Source: Pseudomonas serboccidentalis
Lineage (GTDB): Bacteria > Pseudomonadota > Gammaproteobacteria > Pseudomonadales > Pseudomonadaceae
DNA length: 64,000 nt
Direction: 5' to 3'
Assembly (NCBI RefSeq): GCF_028830055.1
Contig: NZ_CP101655.1
Location: 2,536,398 to 2,600,397 of the forward strand
Both the position numbers and the translations under genes were made by a program. The notes below the pieces were generated by a model. It searched no databases. It saw only the letters and a list, made by a program, of their open reading frames with translations, and had not been told where the DNA came from. Numbering within the stretch: the first letter of the stretch is position 1; the number at the start of each line of letters is the position of its first letter. Positions 1 through 9,116 of this stretch are shown here, piece by piece.

Positions 1-421
1 CAAGCTGATGCACCACTTGCTCGGCATCTTCGAAGTCATGCATGCGGCCGCTGCGGGTCAGCAGCTCGTTGACGGTCTGCGGGCCGCGCAGAAACATCAG
101 CCCGGTGAGAATCACCTGGGCCGGCACCAGTTCCAGCGCCTTGTCGAGCTTGTGCTCCCAGCGATCGGCGCGGCTGCCCATGACCAGTTTGGTGTAACCG
201 TGGCTTTCCAGCGCCCGCAGGCTCTGGCCGACCTGACCCTGGGTCAGGTTCATCACCGGCTCGCGGCTGGTTTTCTGATTGCAGGCCAGCACCAGCGCAT
301 TGAGGGTCAGCGGGTAGGTTTCCGGGCTGGTGGCCTGTTTCTCGATCAGCGAACCCAGGATGCGGATTTCCGTGGCGTTGAGCCGGGGTTCGTCGGTGGT
401 GGTTTCAAGTTCGGTAGTCAT
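1..421 (-). CDS. yceH: YceH family (DUF480) protein, partial
   Basis: The reading frame starts at an ATG at 421 and runs off the left edge, giving about the first 140 residues. It begins with a short acidic segment ([20 protein letters not shown]) and continues with the family motifs [18 protein letters not shown] and [15 protein letters not shown], then a winged-helix-like region ending in [15 protein letters not shown]. These are hallmarks of the YceH/DUF480 family, normally about 215 residues, so roughly a third is missing here. The biochemical role is not established; the fold suggests DNA or protein binding. Confidence 0.88.
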   Translation of the reverse strand, partial: MTTELETTTDEPRLNATEIRILGSLIEKQATSPETYPLTLNALVLACNQKTSREPVMNLTQGQVGQSLRALESHGYTKLVMGSRADRWEHKLDKALELVPAQVILTGLMFLRGPQTVNELLTRSGRMHDFEDAEQVVHQL

Positions 422-546
422 CGCGCGTTCCCTCTGCAGTCGAAGGCGCCTAGCCTAATCCTTGGCTAACAAAAGGCAAGCCGTGTGGTCATCAAGCATG
501 GCTATAATCGCCTCCACGTTCCACCCAGCCACCACACGAGACTGCC

Positions 547-1056
547 ATGACCATTTCCCTGTACGCCGCATCCGTCCCGGTTTTTCAACAAATGCTCAAC
601 GCCCTGAGCGATGTCCTGAAAAAGGCTGAAGCCCACGCCACCGAGAAAAACATCGACCCGAACGCCTTCCTGCAAGCGCGCCTGTACCCGGACATGTTCC
701 CGCTGGTGCGTCAGGTGCAGATCGCGGTCGACTTCGCCAAGGGCGTTTCCTCGCGTCTGGCCGAAGTCGAAATCCCGAAATATGACGATACCGAAACCAC
801 CTTCGCCGAACTGCAGGCGTTGATCGCCAAGGTCCTGGCCTACATCGGCGAGATCAAGCCGGAGCAGATCAACGGCAAGGAAGGCATCGAAATCGTTACC
901 CGCCCGGGCACCCCGAAAGAGAAGCGCTTCAGTGGCCAGGCCTACCTGCTGAGCTACGGTCTGCCGCAGTTCTTCTTCCACGTCACCACCACCTACGCGC
1001 TGCTGCGTCACAACGGTGTTGAAGTGGGTAAACGCGATTACATGGGCGCGTACTAA
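547..1056 (+). CDS. DUF1993 domain-containing protein
   Basis: A 169-residue cytosolic protein with no signal peptide or membrane segment. It has the DUF1993 pattern: an N-terminal helix ending in a QMLNALSDVLKKAEAHA segment, a RLYPDMFPLVRQVQ motif near residue 50, and a C-terminal FFFHVTTTYALLRHNGV stretch close to GKRDYMG. The four-helix layout resembles DinB-like proteins, but no function is known. It stands alone between yceH (divergent) and a strong terminator. Confidence 0.85.
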   Translation: MTISLYAASVPVFQQMLNALSDVLKKAEAHATEKNIDPNAFLQARLYPDMFPLVRQVQIAVDFAKGVSSRLAEVEIPKYDDTETTFAELQALIAKVLAYIGEIKPEQINGKEGIEIVTRPGTPKEKRFSGQAYLLSYGLPQFFFHVTTTYALLRHNGVEVGKRDYMGAY

Positions 1057-1070
1057 AACACCCGGCAACA

Positions 1071-1108
1071 AAAAAGCCCGCCAAGGTTTGTGCCTTGGCG
1101 GGCTTTTT
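1071..1108 (+). terminator. Rho-independent terminator after the DUF1993 gene
   Basis: Perfect hairpin with arms AAAAAGCCCGCCAAGG and CCTTGGCGGGCTTTTT around a 6-base loop. The A-run on one side and T-run on the other could let it work in both directions. Confidence 0.9.
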
Positions 1109-1120
1109 GTTGGGTGAATC

Positions 1121-1201
1121 AAAAGATCGCAGCCTTCGGCAGCTCCTACATTTGAATGCGTTTCCTGTAGGAGCTGCCGAAGGCTGCGATCTGTTGATCT
1201 T
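1121..1201. repeat. REPIN (paired REP, GATCGCAGCC-TTC-GGCAGCTCC type)
   Basis: Two inverted copies of a REP unit (AAGATCGCAGCCTTCGGCAG followed by CTCCTAC) separated by about 18 bases. The element abuts the last base of sstT. The same unit recurs eight more times in the window. Confidence 0.9.
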
Positions 1202-2433
1202 CAAGCAGAACGCTGAATTTTCTCTTCCTCACCCAAACAAGCCGCTGCGGTAAACAGTACGTCGGTGGACGAGTTCAGCGCGGTTTCCGCCGAATCCTGC
1301 AGCACACCGATGATGAAACCGACCGCCACCACCTGCATGGCAATTTCGCTCGGAATGCCGAACAGGCTGCACGCCAGCGGGATCAGCAGCAGCGAGCCGC
1401 CGGCCACGCCCGAGGCACCGCAGGCACAGATCGCCGCCACGACGCTGAGCAGGATCGCAGTCGGAATATCCACGGCAATGCCCAGCGTGTGCACGGCGGC
1501 CAGGGTCAACACGGTGATGGTGATCGCCGCGCCGGCCATGTTGATGGTTGCGCCCAGCGGGATCGACACCGAGTAGGTGTCTTCATGCAGGCCCAGGCGC
1601 TTGCTCAATTCCAGGTTGACCGGAATGTTCGCCGCCGAACTGCGGGTGAAAAACGCGGTGATGCCGCTTTCACGCAGGCACTTGAGGGTCAGCGGGTACG
1701 GGTTGCGACGCAGTTTCCAGAACACGATCAGCGGGTTCATCACCAGCGCCACGAACAGCATGCAGCCCAGCAGCACCGCCAGCAGGTGCGCGTAACCGAT
1801 CAGCGCGCCGAAGCCCGAGGTGGCGAGGGTCGAGGCCACCAGGCCGAAAATGCCCAGCGGGGCGAAGCGAATCACCACGCGCACGATCACGGTCACGCCG
1901 TTGGACAGGTCGCCCAGCACTTCACGCGTGGTGTCACCGGCATGGCGAATGGCGACGCCCATGCCGATCGCCCAGGCCAGAATGCCGATGAAATTGGCGT
2001 TCATCAGCGCGCTGACCGGGTTGTCGACCACGCTCAGCAGCAGGCTTTGCAGGACCTCGGCGATGCCCCCCGGTGCGGTGACCGCCACGTTATCGGTGGA
2101 CAGCACCAGATGGGAGGGGAATGCCATGCTGGCGACAACCGCCACCACGGCTGCCGCGAAGGTGCCGAGCAGGTACAGGAACAGGATCGGCCGGATGTGG
2201 GTTTCCTGACCATGCTTGTGGTTGGCAATCGACGCCATCACCAGCACGAACACCAGAATCGGTGCCACGGCTTTCAGCGCCGAGACAAACACTTTGCCGA
2301 TAAACGCAGAACCTTTCGCCGCTTCCGGGGCGAACAGCGCCAAGGCGATACCGGCAATCAGGCCGATCAGGATCTGCGTGACCAGGCTGAGGTTTTTCAG
2401 GCGTTGCAATAGAGAAGGGGAAGAAGCGGTCAT
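1201..2433 (-). CDS. sstT: Na+/serine-threonine symporter SstT
   Basis: A 410-residue inner-membrane protein of the dicarboxylate/amino acid:cation symporter (SDF) family. Substrate-binding signatures are present: SSAANIPVN at residues 265-273 and GATINMAG at 294-301, with re-entrant hydrophobic segments around them. The N-terminus ([19 protein letters not shown]) and overall length match SstT rather than GltP. It imports serine and threonine with sodium. A long divergent intergenic region separates it from an MFS gene, and a REPIN touches its stop codon. Confidence 0.93.
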   Translation of the reverse strand: MTASSPSLLQRLKNLSLVTQILIGLIAGIALALFAPEAAKGSAFIGKVFVSALKAVAPILVFVLVMASIANHKHGQETHIRPILFLYLLGTFAAAVVAVVASMAFPSHLVLSTDNVAVTAPGGIAEVLQSLLLSVVDNPVSALMNANFIGILAWAIGMGVAIRHAGDTTREVLGDLSNGVTVIVRVVIRFAPLGIFGLVASTLATSGFGALIGYAHLLAVLLGCMLFVALVMNPLIVFWKLRRNPYPLTLKCLRESGITAFFTRSSAANIPVNLELSKRLGLHEDTYSVSIPLGATINMAGAAITITVLTLAAVHTLGIAVDIPTAILLSVVAAICACGASGVAGGSLLLIPLACSLFGIPSEIAMQVVAVGFIIGVLQDSAETALNSSTDVLFTAAACLGEEEKIQRSA

Positions 2434-2768
2434 AACGGCATCTCTGATTTTTTATAGGGTGCAAGGTTGCGTGAAACCGGTGATACATCGGGGGCAGGTC
2501 ACCGGCACGAACCGAAAGGGCTGACGCGCCATCAACGCTGTTAAACAGGCCGCTGAATAGGGTGTACGTTTTTCAGGGCGCGGACTTTATCACAGCGTAG
2601 GCCTGATCCTTCAGGTGTGTGACGATCTGCCACCCGATTGATCGGCAAGTCGGCAGGTTTGTGCAAGTCAGTGCCGAAACACTCTGTTAAGATTCGCCAT
2701 CCTCATTTTAATAGTTGCCAGCGGGCCGTTCGGTCATCGCTGGTGTCGTCGTTTTGCTGGAGTTGCTC
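2434..2768. other. Divergent intergenic region, sstT / MFS gene
   Basis: About 335 bases without a gene. It must hold the promoters of both flanking genes, but no -10/-35 pair with good spacing stood out. A short palindrome CCGATTGATCGG lies near 2634. No RNA gene or riboswitch was recognised. Confidence 0.5.
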
Positions 2769-3932
2769 ATGCTGTTGCCCATCCTTCTGTTGTCCGCCGC
2801 CGGATTCACGGTGCTGACCACGGAGTTCGTTATTGTCGGCCTGCTGCCGGCGATTGCCCGCGACCTGGCGGTAACCATCCCGCAGGCCGGTCTGCTGGTG
2901 ACGCTATTCGCGTTCACGGTGGCGATGTTCGGTCCATTCCTGACCGCGTATTTCGCCCGCTTCGAGCGGCGCAAGCTGTTCATCACCATTCTGATCATGT
3001 TCGGCCTGGCCAACACCGTGGCAGCGCTGGCACCGAACATCTGGGTCATGGCCATCGCCCGACTGATTCCGGCGCTCGGCCTGCCGGTGTTCTGGGCGCT
3101 GGCCAGTGAGACCGCGGTGGACATCGTCGGTCCGGATTACGCCGGCCGCGCCATCGCCAAGATCGGCTTCGGCATCGTCTGCGCCACGGTGTTCGGCATT
3201 CCGGTGGGCACGTTGATTTCCGACGCGTTCGGCTGGCGCAGTGCCTTTGCGATTCTGGCAGTGATCGCCTTCGCCAAGGCCTTGCTGCTGTTTGTCTACC
3301 TGCCGAAAACCAGCCTGCACCAGCATCAGGTCAGCTTCGCCTCGCAGTTCAAGATCCTGCGCAGCCCGCTGATGATCGGCCATGTCGTGTTATCGATCCT
3401 GGTGTTCAGCGGCATGTTCACCGCCTACACCTATCTGGCCGACATCCTTGAGCGTCTGGCCGGGTTTAACGGTACCGTGGTCGGCTGGTGCCTGATGGGC
3501 TTTGGTGCGGTCGGTTTGATCGGCAACTCGCTGGGTGGCCGTGCGGTGGATCGTCATCCGTTGGGGGCGTCAGTGCTGTTCTGCGCGTTCATGATTGCTG
3601 GCATGGTCTCGCTGGTGCCGAACATTCATTCGCCGCTGGGGCTGGCGGTAGCGATGGGCATTTGGGGCGTGACCCAGGCTGCGTTGTTCCTGGTCAGCCA
3701 TGTGCGCCTGATGAAGGCCGCGCCAGAAGCGCCAGCCTTTGCCGCTTCGCTGAACATCGCCGGGGCCAACCTCGGAATCGGTCTGGGCGCGATGATTGGC
3801 GGTCGGGTGATCGACAGTGCCGGTCTGAGCTTTCTCGGCTTCGCTGCAGCCGGATTCATTCTGTTGTCGGTCTTCCTCGCCATGGTGCTGATGACGCTCA
3901 AGCCGCGCGAAACCTGCGCCCAGGCGTCATAA
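2769..3932 (+). CDS. MFS transporter, DHA1/AraJ-like
   Basis: A 12-helix major facilitator of 387 residues. Helix 1 begins MLLPILLLSAAGFTVLTTEF and is followed by the drug:H+ antiporter-like TTEFVIVGLLPAIARDL segment; the central motif GIPVGTLISDAFGWRSAF matches the sugar-efflux/AraJ subgroup. The ATG at 2769 was chosen because GGAG lies six bases upstream; an in-frame TTG at 2715 has no ribosome site. Substrate cannot be deduced. The last 6 bases overlap the convergent nhaR gene. Confidence 0.85.
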   Translation: MLLPILLLSAAGFTVLTTEFVIVGLLPAIARDLAVTIPQAGLLVTLFAFTVAMFGPFLTAYFARFERRKLFITILIMFGLANTVAALAPNIWVMAIARLIPALGLPVFWALASETAVDIVGPDYAGRAIAKIGFGIVCATVFGIPVGTLISDAFGWRSAFAILAVIAFAKALLLFVYLPKTSLHQHQVSFASQFKILRSPLMIGHVVLSILVFSGMFTAYTYLADILERLAGFNGTVVGWCLMGFGAVGLIGNSLGGRAVDRHPLGASVLFCAFMIAGMVSLVPNIHSPLGLAVAMGIWGVTQAALFLVSHVRLMKAAPEAPAFAASLNIAGANLGIGLGAMIGGRVIDSAGLSFLGFAAAGFILLSVFLAMVLMTLKPRETCAQAS

Positions 3933-4826
3933 CGCGGTAAACAGTTCGCGTCGGGCACCTTCGGTAATCGCAACGATGCCGGGGTGCTTGACCTTGCGCT
4001 CCACCGAAATGGCGTAGAACGACTCGGTTACCGCGTCGGTCTGGCCAATCACTTCGACGCCGTACTGGCGTTTGACTTCATCGGCAATCACGCTCGGGCC
4101 GATGAAAATCCCGCTGCCCGATTGGCCAAAGGCCTGCATCAGGGCGCTGTCATCGAATTCCCCAACGATTTTCGGCTGGATCTGCTGCTCGGCAAACCAG
4201 CGCTGCAAACGGCTGCGGACCACGGTTTCCGCGCCGGGAATCAACAACGGTGCGCCGTTGAGGTTGCGCGGAAAGTCCTGCCCGTATTGTGCTGCCAGCT
4301 GCGCGGTGGCGAAGAAACTGATCCCGCATTCCCCAAGCTTCTGGCTGTAGCCCTTGATGTCGAGATGCGAGGGCATCGGGCTGTCGGAAATCACCAGGTC
4401 CAGACGCTGGATCGCCAGGTCCGCCAGCAGACGTTCGAGTTTGTCTTCGCGGCAGGTGATGCGCAGCGGCTCGTTCAGCTCCATGGTCGGCGCAATCAGG
4501 CGATAGACGATGGATTTGGGCACCACATCCGCTACGCCGACGCGGAACAGGATCTGCTGTTCATTGGGCTGGGCGCGCAGCATCAGCTCCAGCTCACCAC
4601 CCAACTGGAACATCTGTTCAGCGTAGGGCAGGGCTTGGCGCCCGGCTTCGGTCAGCTCCAGTTGGCGGCCGACTCGTTGAAACAGTTCGATGCCATAAGT
4701 CTGTTCGAGCAGCGAAATCTGCCCGCTGATGGTCTGCGGGGTCAGGTTCAGCTGTTCGCAGGCGCGCACGATGCTGCCGGTCTTGGCGACCACCCAGAAG
4801 TAATGCAGTTGTCGGTAATTGAGCAT
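3927..4826 (-). CDS. nhaR: LysR-family transcriptional activator NhaR
   Basis: A 299-residue LysR protein whose N-terminus MLNYRQLHYFWVVAKTGSI and wing segment LTPQTISGQISLLEQTYG are characteristic of NhaR, the sodium/pH-responsive activator. The substrate-binding half follows from about residue 90 (FRVGVADVVPKSIVYRLI). The ATG at 4826 has AGGGGA eight bases upstream, better placed than the GTG one codon earlier. No nhaA antiporter gene is adjacent, so its local target may be the neighbouring lipoprotein or lie elsewhere. An inverted repeat lies about 105 bases upstream. Confidence 0.85.
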   Translation of the reverse strand: MLNYRQLHYFWVVAKTGSIVRACEQLNLTPQTISGQISLLEQTYGIELFQRVGRQLELTEAGRQALPYAEQMFQLGGELELMLRAQPNEQQILFRVGVADVVPKSIVYRLIAPTMELNEPLRITCREDKLERLLADLAIQRLDLVISDSPMPSHLDIKGYSQKLGECGISFFATAQLAAQYGQDFPRNLNGAPLLIPGAETVVRSRLQRWFAEQQIQPKIVGEFDDSALMQAFGQSGSGIFIGPSVIADEVKRQYGVEVIGQTDAVTESFYAISVERKVKHPGIVAITEGARRELFTAL

Positions 4827-4840
4827 CACGCGGTTCCCCT

Positions 4841-4917
4841 GTAGGAGCTGTCGCAGGCTGCGATCTTTTGACGTTTAAAAACAAGATCAAAAGATCGCAG
4901 CCTGCGGCAGCTCCTGC
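4841..4917. repeat. REPIN (GCAGCCTGCGGCAGCTCC type)
   Basis: Inverted pair of REP units immediately upstream of nhaR. The left unit has a T in GGAGCTGTCGCAGG and the right unit ends CTCCTGC, so both arms have diverged slightly from the family consensus. Confidence 0.85.
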
Positions 4918-4929
4918 ATGAATATCTGG

Positions 4930-4968
4930 ATTCGTATAAACCGAAGTATAGCCGCTAAAAATACGAAT
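4930..4968. promoter_or_regulatory. Inverted repeat ATTCGTAT-N23-ATACGAAT, candidate NhaR operator
   Basis: A perfect 8-base inverted repeat in the nhaR/lipoprotein divergent region. LysR regulators usually bind such separated half-sites beside their own gene, so assignment to NhaR is inference from position. Confidence 0.5.
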
Positions 4969-5051
4969 TTTCCTGAAGTGTTTGACTCCCTAGAATGCCC
5001 AGCCAGCGACGAGTGGTCTGTGACCTTGTCTGTTCATTCGAAGGAAGTCTT

Positions 5052-5294
5052 ATGAAATACACAATTCCAGCACTGATGTTTACGTCTTTACTGCTTATGG
5101 CCGGTTGTGATCAGGCCGAGAAAAGCGCCCAGCAGTTGATGGGCAAGGCCGCCGAGAGCGCCAAGCAGGCGATCGACGACACGCACAAAGCCGCGGAACA
5201 AGCGCTCAGCGACGCCACTGGCGGCCTGATCGAGAAAAAAGCAGCACCGGAAGCAGACGCGGAAAAATCCGAATCTTCCTCCAAGACCATTTAA
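5052..5294 (+). CDS. Small lipoprotein, hypothetical
   Basis: An 80-residue protein starting at an ATG with AAGGAAG four to ten bases upstream. It has a lipoprotein signal peptide with the lipobox LLMAGC, so Cys19 is the likely lipidated residue, followed by Asp. The mature part is a charged, alanine-rich helix with repeated AAE/KQA heptad-like spacing (residues 25-60), then an acidic low-complexity tail. Family function is unknown. It lies between nhaR (divergent) and the TerC gene 29 bases downstream, with which it may be cotranscribed. Confidence 0.75.
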   Translation: MKYTIPALMFTSLLLMAGCDQAEKSAQQLMGKAAESAKQAIDDTHKAAEQALSDATGGLIEKKAAPEADAEKSESSSKTI

Positions 5295-5323
5295 ACCGTC
5301 TTACAAAGAGTCAGGACTGACCC

Positions 5324-6073
5324 ATGGAATATCTGTTAGAACTCGCCGCCAGCCCCGCCGCCTGGGTTGCATTGGCCACACTGGTGGTGATGGAGATCGT
5401 GCTCGGCATCGATAACCTGATCTTTATTTCGATCCTGACCAACAAGCTGCCTGTGCAGCATCGGCAGAAGGCCCGTCGGATCGGTATCGGCATGGCGCTG
5501 ATCCTGCGTCTGGCCCTGTTGAGCACCATCGCCTTCATCGTGCAACTGACCGAACCTGTGATCGAAATCATGGGCCAGGCGTTCTCCTGGAAGGACATGA
5601 TCCTGATTGCCGGTGGTCTGTTCCTGGTGTGGAAAGCCACGACCGAGATCCATCACAGCATGGATCCGGCGCCGGAAGACCCGAAAACCGCGACGTCGAC
5701 CGTGACCCTGGGCTTCGCTGCCGCGATCGGTCAGATCCTGATGCTGGACATGGTGTTTTCCATCGACAGCATCATTACCGCGGTGGGCATGACTGAGCAC
5801 TTGCCGATCATGGTGATTGCGGTAGTGGTTTCGGTGATGGTGATGCTGTTTGCGGCTGAGCCTCTGGCCAAGTTCATCAACGACAACCCGACGGTGGTGA
5901 TGCTGGCTCTGGGCTTCCTGATCATGATCGGCATGACGCTGATCGCCGAAGGCTTCGGCGCCCACGTACCGAAAGGTTATGTATACGCGGCCATGGCCTT
6001 CTCGGCAGCGATTGAGGTGCTGAACATGATGTCGCGCCGGACGAAGCAGAAGAAACTGGCTCAACAGGCGTAA
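5324..6073 (+). CDS. TerC family integral membrane protein
   Basis: A 249-residue protein with about seven membrane segments. The two TerC signatures are visible: [12 protein letters not shown] near residue 25 and [14 protein letters not shown] near residue 140; their acidic residues within helices are thought to bind metal. Members of this family take part in metal efflux, notably manganese in E. coli Alx-type and Bacillus proteins. Substrate is not evident here. The gene ends at a strong terminator. Confidence 0.88.
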   Translation: MEYLLELAASPAAWVALATLVVMEIVLGIDNLIFISILTNKLPVQHRQKARRIGIGMALILRLALLSTIAFIVQLTEPVIEIMGQAFSWKDMILIAGGLFLVWKATTEIHHSMDPAPEDPKTATSTVTLGFAAAIGQILMLDMVFSIDSIITAVGMTEHLPIMVIAVVVSVMVMLFAAEPLAKFINDNPTVVMLALGFLIMIGMTLIAEGFGAHVPKGYVYAAMAFSAAIEVLNMMSRRTKQKKLAQQA

Positions 6074-6086
6074 TCTGCAACAAATC

Positions 6087-6125
6087 AAAAGGCCGGCTGG
6101 ACTCCTGGAGTCCAGCCGGCCTTTT
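6087..6125 (+). terminator. Rho-independent terminator after the TerC gene
   Basis: Hairpin with arms AAAAGGCCGGCTGGACTC and GAGTCCAGCCGGCC followed by five T, seated 14 bases after the stop codon. Confidence 0.9.
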
Positions 6126-6140
6126 TGCCTTTCGCCTTAT

Positions 6141-6226
6141 GTAGGAGCTGCCGCAGGCTCGGGCCGCGATCGGACGATCTTTTGACTTTAAAGATCAAAA
6201 GATCGCAGCCTGCGGCAGCTCCTACA
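6141..6226. repeat. REPIN with an expanded left arm
   Basis: Inverted REP pair of the GCAGCCTGCGGCAGCTCC type. The left arm carries extra bases (GGCTCGGGCCGCGATCGGACGATC), apparently a small insertion in the usual GGCTGCGATC. Confidence 0.85.
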
Positions 6227-6256
6227 GGGGGGCATATCAGGCGACGTGGTAAAGGT

Positions 6257-6424
6257 TCAGTGCGCAGTCGCGTGGCGCACGCGTTGTTTTTCTGGCTTAT
6301 GAATCGGGGGCGATTCGACCGGGTGATGGTGGCGCCGCGAAATCCGCAGCACGCCCCACAGCATGGCGGCAGCAACGGCCAGCCAGCCGGCTATCAACAT
6401 TACGATGGTCATGGTCAGGCTCAT
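6257..6424 (-). CDS. Small single-pass membrane protein, hypothetical
   Basis: A 55-residue protein with an ATG at 6424 preceded by GAGGAGGC at ideal spacing. One membrane helix (residues 5-26, MTIVMLIAGWLAVAAAMLWG) is followed by a basic, histidine-rich cytosolic tail (RISRRHHHP). No known domain. The good ribosome site and a typical small-membrane-protein layout support a real gene; the role is unknown. Confidence 0.6.
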   Translation of the reverse strand: MSLTMTIVMLIAGWLAVAAAMLWGVLRISRRHHHPVESPPIHKPEKQRVRHATAH

Positions 6425-6658
6425 CTGTGCCTCCTCTTTGCCCTGCGTCGGGCACACGCTTTTTCAATTCGCTCTGTTTCAGTGACAGTCTAGTCAACGG
6501 CGTGTTTCAGACTATTGACCAAAGGTCGGTGAAGACCAATCAGTTCGCTCTATGCAATCGATCGGTCTGCGGTTTAAGGCTATACCGCGGGCGTGCGCCG
6601 CCCTATGATCGCAGGCGTTGCCGGAACACGATGACCGGCGTCTGATCAGAGAGTGACG

Positions 6659-7330
6659 ATGGTGCAGGTATTGACTCGATTGCGAGGGGCGCTGCTGGTG
6701 GCCGGTTGCGTGGCCGTGTTGGCGGGGTGTGCAGGCAGTGTGGCGCCGCAGGTCAAGCGCCTGCCGGAGCGGGTCGAACTCAGCGGCACGTTCTATCGGG
6801 GTGAAGCCAACCAGAGTGGCCCGCAAGTGCTGGCCAGCCTGTTGTCGCAGCAGGGCGTCATGATTACGCCGGGCTTGCTGGAAAAGCCATTGCATCTGCC
6901 GGGTGCACAGGATCAGTTGCAGCAGAACCTGCAAAATCTTGCGCGCGAATACGGCATGGTGGTCTATCCGCTGGACAGCAACTTGCCGGCCTTGCTGACC
7001 CAGGTGGCGGCCGGTTATCCGGTGATGGTGCGTTTCAGCGAAGGCTCGGCATTCTGGGCTGAACCGCGTTACGCGATCCTTTCCGGTTACGACCGGCGCA
7101 AGCAGAAAGTGCTGTTGCGCGCTGGCATGAACCATCGTGAATTGATGAGTTTCAGCTCCTTTGAATCGGCGTTCGAAAAGTCGGGCGGCTGGGCAGTGCT
7201 GATCCAGAAACCGTCGCAGATTCCTGCCGAGGTCGATCGCCAGCGCTGGCTCAAGGCGGCGGACGAACTGGCGCAGGCCGGACAGGAGCGTGAAGCGGCG
7301 CAAGCCAAAAAGGCCTTGGCCGCACATTAA
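6659..7330 (+). CDS. Lipoprotein with degenerate C39 peptidase-like domain
   Basis: A 223-residue protein with a signal peptide ending in the lipobox VLAGC (Cys24). The mature part follows the layout of C39/papain-like bacteriocin-peptidase domains: YRGEANQSGPQVLASLL (residues 46-62), a PGLLEKPLHLPG segment, and PRYAILSGYD (136-145). In active members these read QCGP and HYAVV; here the catalytic Cys is Ser53 and the His position is Arg137, and the mature chain has no cysteine. It is therefore probably a non-catalytic, peptide-binding relative. A helical charged tail closes the protein. The ATG at 6659 was preferred to the GTG two codons earlier on ribosome-site spacing. Confidence 0.72.
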   Translation: MVQVLTRLRGALLVAGCVAVLAGCAGSVAPQVKRLPERVELSGTFYRGEANQSGPQVLASLLSQQGVMITPGLLEKPLHLPGAQDQLQQNLQNLAREYGMVVYPLDSNLPALLTQVAAGYPVMVRFSEGSAFWAEPRYAILSGYDRRKQKVLLRAGMNHRELMSFSSFESAFEKSGGWAVLIQKPSQIPAEVDRQRWLKAADELAQAGQEREAAQAKKALAAH

Positions 7331-7418
7331 GCTCCGTTCGTCATCTGCCGGGCACCCTCACGCCCGGCAGGCCTCTCATTGATAGAGCCCGAATGTGCGG
7401 GTGAATCAGGAGGCGAGC

Positions 7419-7625
7419 ATGGCAGATTCCCCATCCCCGAAAGGCCCACACTCAAGCGAGCATTCGTCCGGTCATGATCTGGGCTTCGATCCGGATTCCC
7501 CGGACCTCGACGATCCCCAGGTTGACCCCGTCGGCCCCGCCAAGGCGCCGAAAGACGTGCAACCCGACGAAGACAGCAAGCGCCCGGCCAAACCTTATGA
7601 CCCGTTAGCCGATCTGAAACCCTGA
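7419..7625 (+). CDS. Small acidic disordered protein, hypothetical
   Basis: A 68-residue protein with a strong AGGAGG site four bases before the ATG. It is rich in Pro, Asp and Ser, with no hydrophobic core, and contains GFDPDSPDLDDP. It is probably intrinsically disordered and cytosolic. The next gene, 12 bases downstream, encodes a protein of identical length that shares the DPDSP motif, so the two probably form an operon of related proteins. Function unknown. Confidence 0.65.
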   Translation: MADSPSPKGPHSSEHSSGHDLGFDPDSPDLDDPQVDPVGPAKAPKDVQPDEDSKRPAKPYDPLADLKP

Positions 7626-7637
7626 AGTGAGGTGCGT

Positions 7638-7844
7638 ATGAGTACCGATTCCAGCTTCGACGATAAACATCCGGACAGTGTGCCGACCACGCCTGAAGAA
7701 GAGGTGGACCCGGTACTGGATCCGGACAGCCCGCTGCGTGATCCGTTGGCTCGGCCGAATGTGGTGACGCCTGAGCATCATCGTGATCCGAGTGCCGGTG
7801 ATGGCATTCCCGATGACGATAAAATGCCGTTACCCAATGATTGA
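7638..7844 (+). CDS. Small acidic disordered protein, hypothetical
   Basis: A 68-residue Pro/Asp-rich protein. The ATG at 7638 has GAGG six bases upstream. It carries VLDPDSPLRDPLARPN, echoing the DPDSP motif of the preceding gene, and ends GDGIPDDDKMPLPND. No domain is recognised; a disordered cytosolic protein is likely. Confidence 0.62.
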   Translation: MSTDSSFDDKHPDSVPTTPEEEVDPVLDPDSPLRDPLARPNVVTPEHHRDPSAGDGIPDDDKMPLPND

Positions 7845-7878
7845 GTGACGGGTATTTAACGACTGGCTAATTACCTCT

Positions 7879-7979
7879 GTGGCGAGGGAGCTTGCTCCCG
7901 CTGGACTGCGCAGCAGGCCTTTCTTGTTAAAAAAGAAGGTCCGCTACGCGCCCCAGCGGGAGCAAGCTCCCTCGCCACC
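7879..7979. repeat. REPIN (GTGGCGAGGGAGCTTGCTCC type)
   Basis: Inverted pair of TGTGGCGAGGGAGCTTGCTC units around a 50-base centre. This REP family differs from the GATCGCAGCC type. It lies in the convergent gap between the acidic-protein gene and pbpG. Confidence 0.88.
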
Positions 7980-7994
7980 GTTGGGTATTTCGAG

Positions 7995-8933
7995 TTACTT
8001 GGAGGCTTCGACTACGCCGCTCTGGCGACCCTTGAGGTTTTTCTCGGCCTTGTATTGTTGCGCGACCGCCGGGACATTGGTGCTCCGGCCGGTTTCCATC
8101 CAGCTGCGGATACGGCTCGCATCGGCGAAATGGGTGTATTTGCCGAACGCATCGAGAATCACCAGGGCGACCGGACGGTTGCTCATCCGCGTCACCAGTA
8201 CCAGACAGTGGCCGGCGGGGTTGGTGAAACCGGTTTTGGTGATCTTGATGTCCCAGTCGGCCTTGTTCACCAAATGATCGGTATTGCGGAAACCCAAGGT
8301 GTAGTTGGGTTTGCGGAACGACACGGTTTTTTCCTTGGTGGTGGTCAGCTCACTGAGGATGGGGTGCTTGCTCGCGGCTACCAGCAGTTTGCTCAGGTCG
8401 CGAGCGGTGGAGACGTTGCGCTCGGACAGCCCCGTCGGCTCAACGTAGTGCGTATTGGTCATGCCCAGTGCCTTGGCCTTGGCGTTCATTGCCGCGATGA
8501 ACGCCGCATAACCGCCCGGATAGTGATGGGCCAGGCTGGCGGCAGCGCGGTTTTCCGAGGACATCAGGGCGATCAGCAGCATCTCGCGGCGCGGCAGTTC
8601 GCTCTTGAGTTTGACTCGGGAGAACACACCTTTCATTTCCGGCGTGTGACTGATGTCGACGTCGATCCATTCGTCCATGTTCTGGTGCGCTTCAACCACG
8701 ACCAGTCCGGTCATCAGCTTGCTCACCGAAGCGATCGGCACGATCACGTCCGGGTTGCTCGAATAGATGACTTTATTGGTCTGCAAATCCATAAGCAGGG
8801 CGCTGCCGGAGGCGATCTTCAGTTGCGAGGCATCGCGTGGCGCGGCGGTGGTTTCAGCGGCGTTGACAGTTGGCGTGACGAATGTGCCTGAAACAGCAAA
8901 AACCAGGCTCAGGATCGAAAGACGAATTTTCAC
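7995..8933 (-). CDS. pbpG: D-alanyl-D-alanine endopeptidase PbpG (PBP7)
   Basis: A 312-residue periplasmic S11-family penicillin-binding protein with a cleavable signal peptide ending near TVNAAE (residue 26). Catalytic motifs: SVSK (Ser69, Lys72), SEN (126-128) and KTG (233-235). It cleaves D-Ala-meso-DAP cross-links in peptidoglycan, contributing to cell wall remodelling. Length matches PBP7 rather than DacA/DacC. The start is a GTG; the nearby upstream ATG is out of frame and stops after five codons. Confidence 0.93.
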   Translation of the reverse strand: MKIRLSILSLVFAVSGTFVTPTVNAAETTAAPRDASQLKIASGSALLMDLQTNKVIYSSNPDVIVPIASVSKLMTGLVVVEAHQNMDEWIDVDISHTPEMKGVFSRVKLKSELPRREMLLIALMSSENRAAASLAHHYPGGYAAFIAAMNAKAKALGMTNTHYVEPTGLSERNVSTARDLSKLLVAASKHPILSELTTTKEKTVSFRKPNYTLGFRNTDHLVNKADWDIKITKTGFTNPAGHCLVLVTRMSNRPVALVILDAFGKYTHFADASRIRSWMETGRSTNVPAVAQQYKAEKNLKGRQSGVVEASK

Positions 8934-9116
8934 GCGGGCGAACTCATAAAAGTTGGATATTCCGTTAGTTTGTAACGGGTTATTTCTTCAAAGCGTCGCA
9001 TTCTAGGAGTATGGCTGAAGATCTGTCGATGGTTGTTTGACTGACCTGAAAATCTCGTGAAAAGGCCTGTAAAAAGAGGGGTTTCCGGCGAACGGTTAGT
9101 GTTTTTTCTCAGACAC

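Noticed and set aside
8..469. Plus-strand reading frame over yceH
   Set aside because: Its translation shows no family motif and it overlies the opposite-strand YceH frame, which has clear conserved motifs.
1121..1201. REP pairs as CRISPR repeats
   Set aside because: They occur as isolated inverted pairs, not as regularly spaced direct repeats, and no cas gene is present.
4980..4996. TTGACT and TAGAAT near the small lipoprotein as a promoter
   Set aside because: The two elements are only five bases apart, far from sigma-70 spacing.
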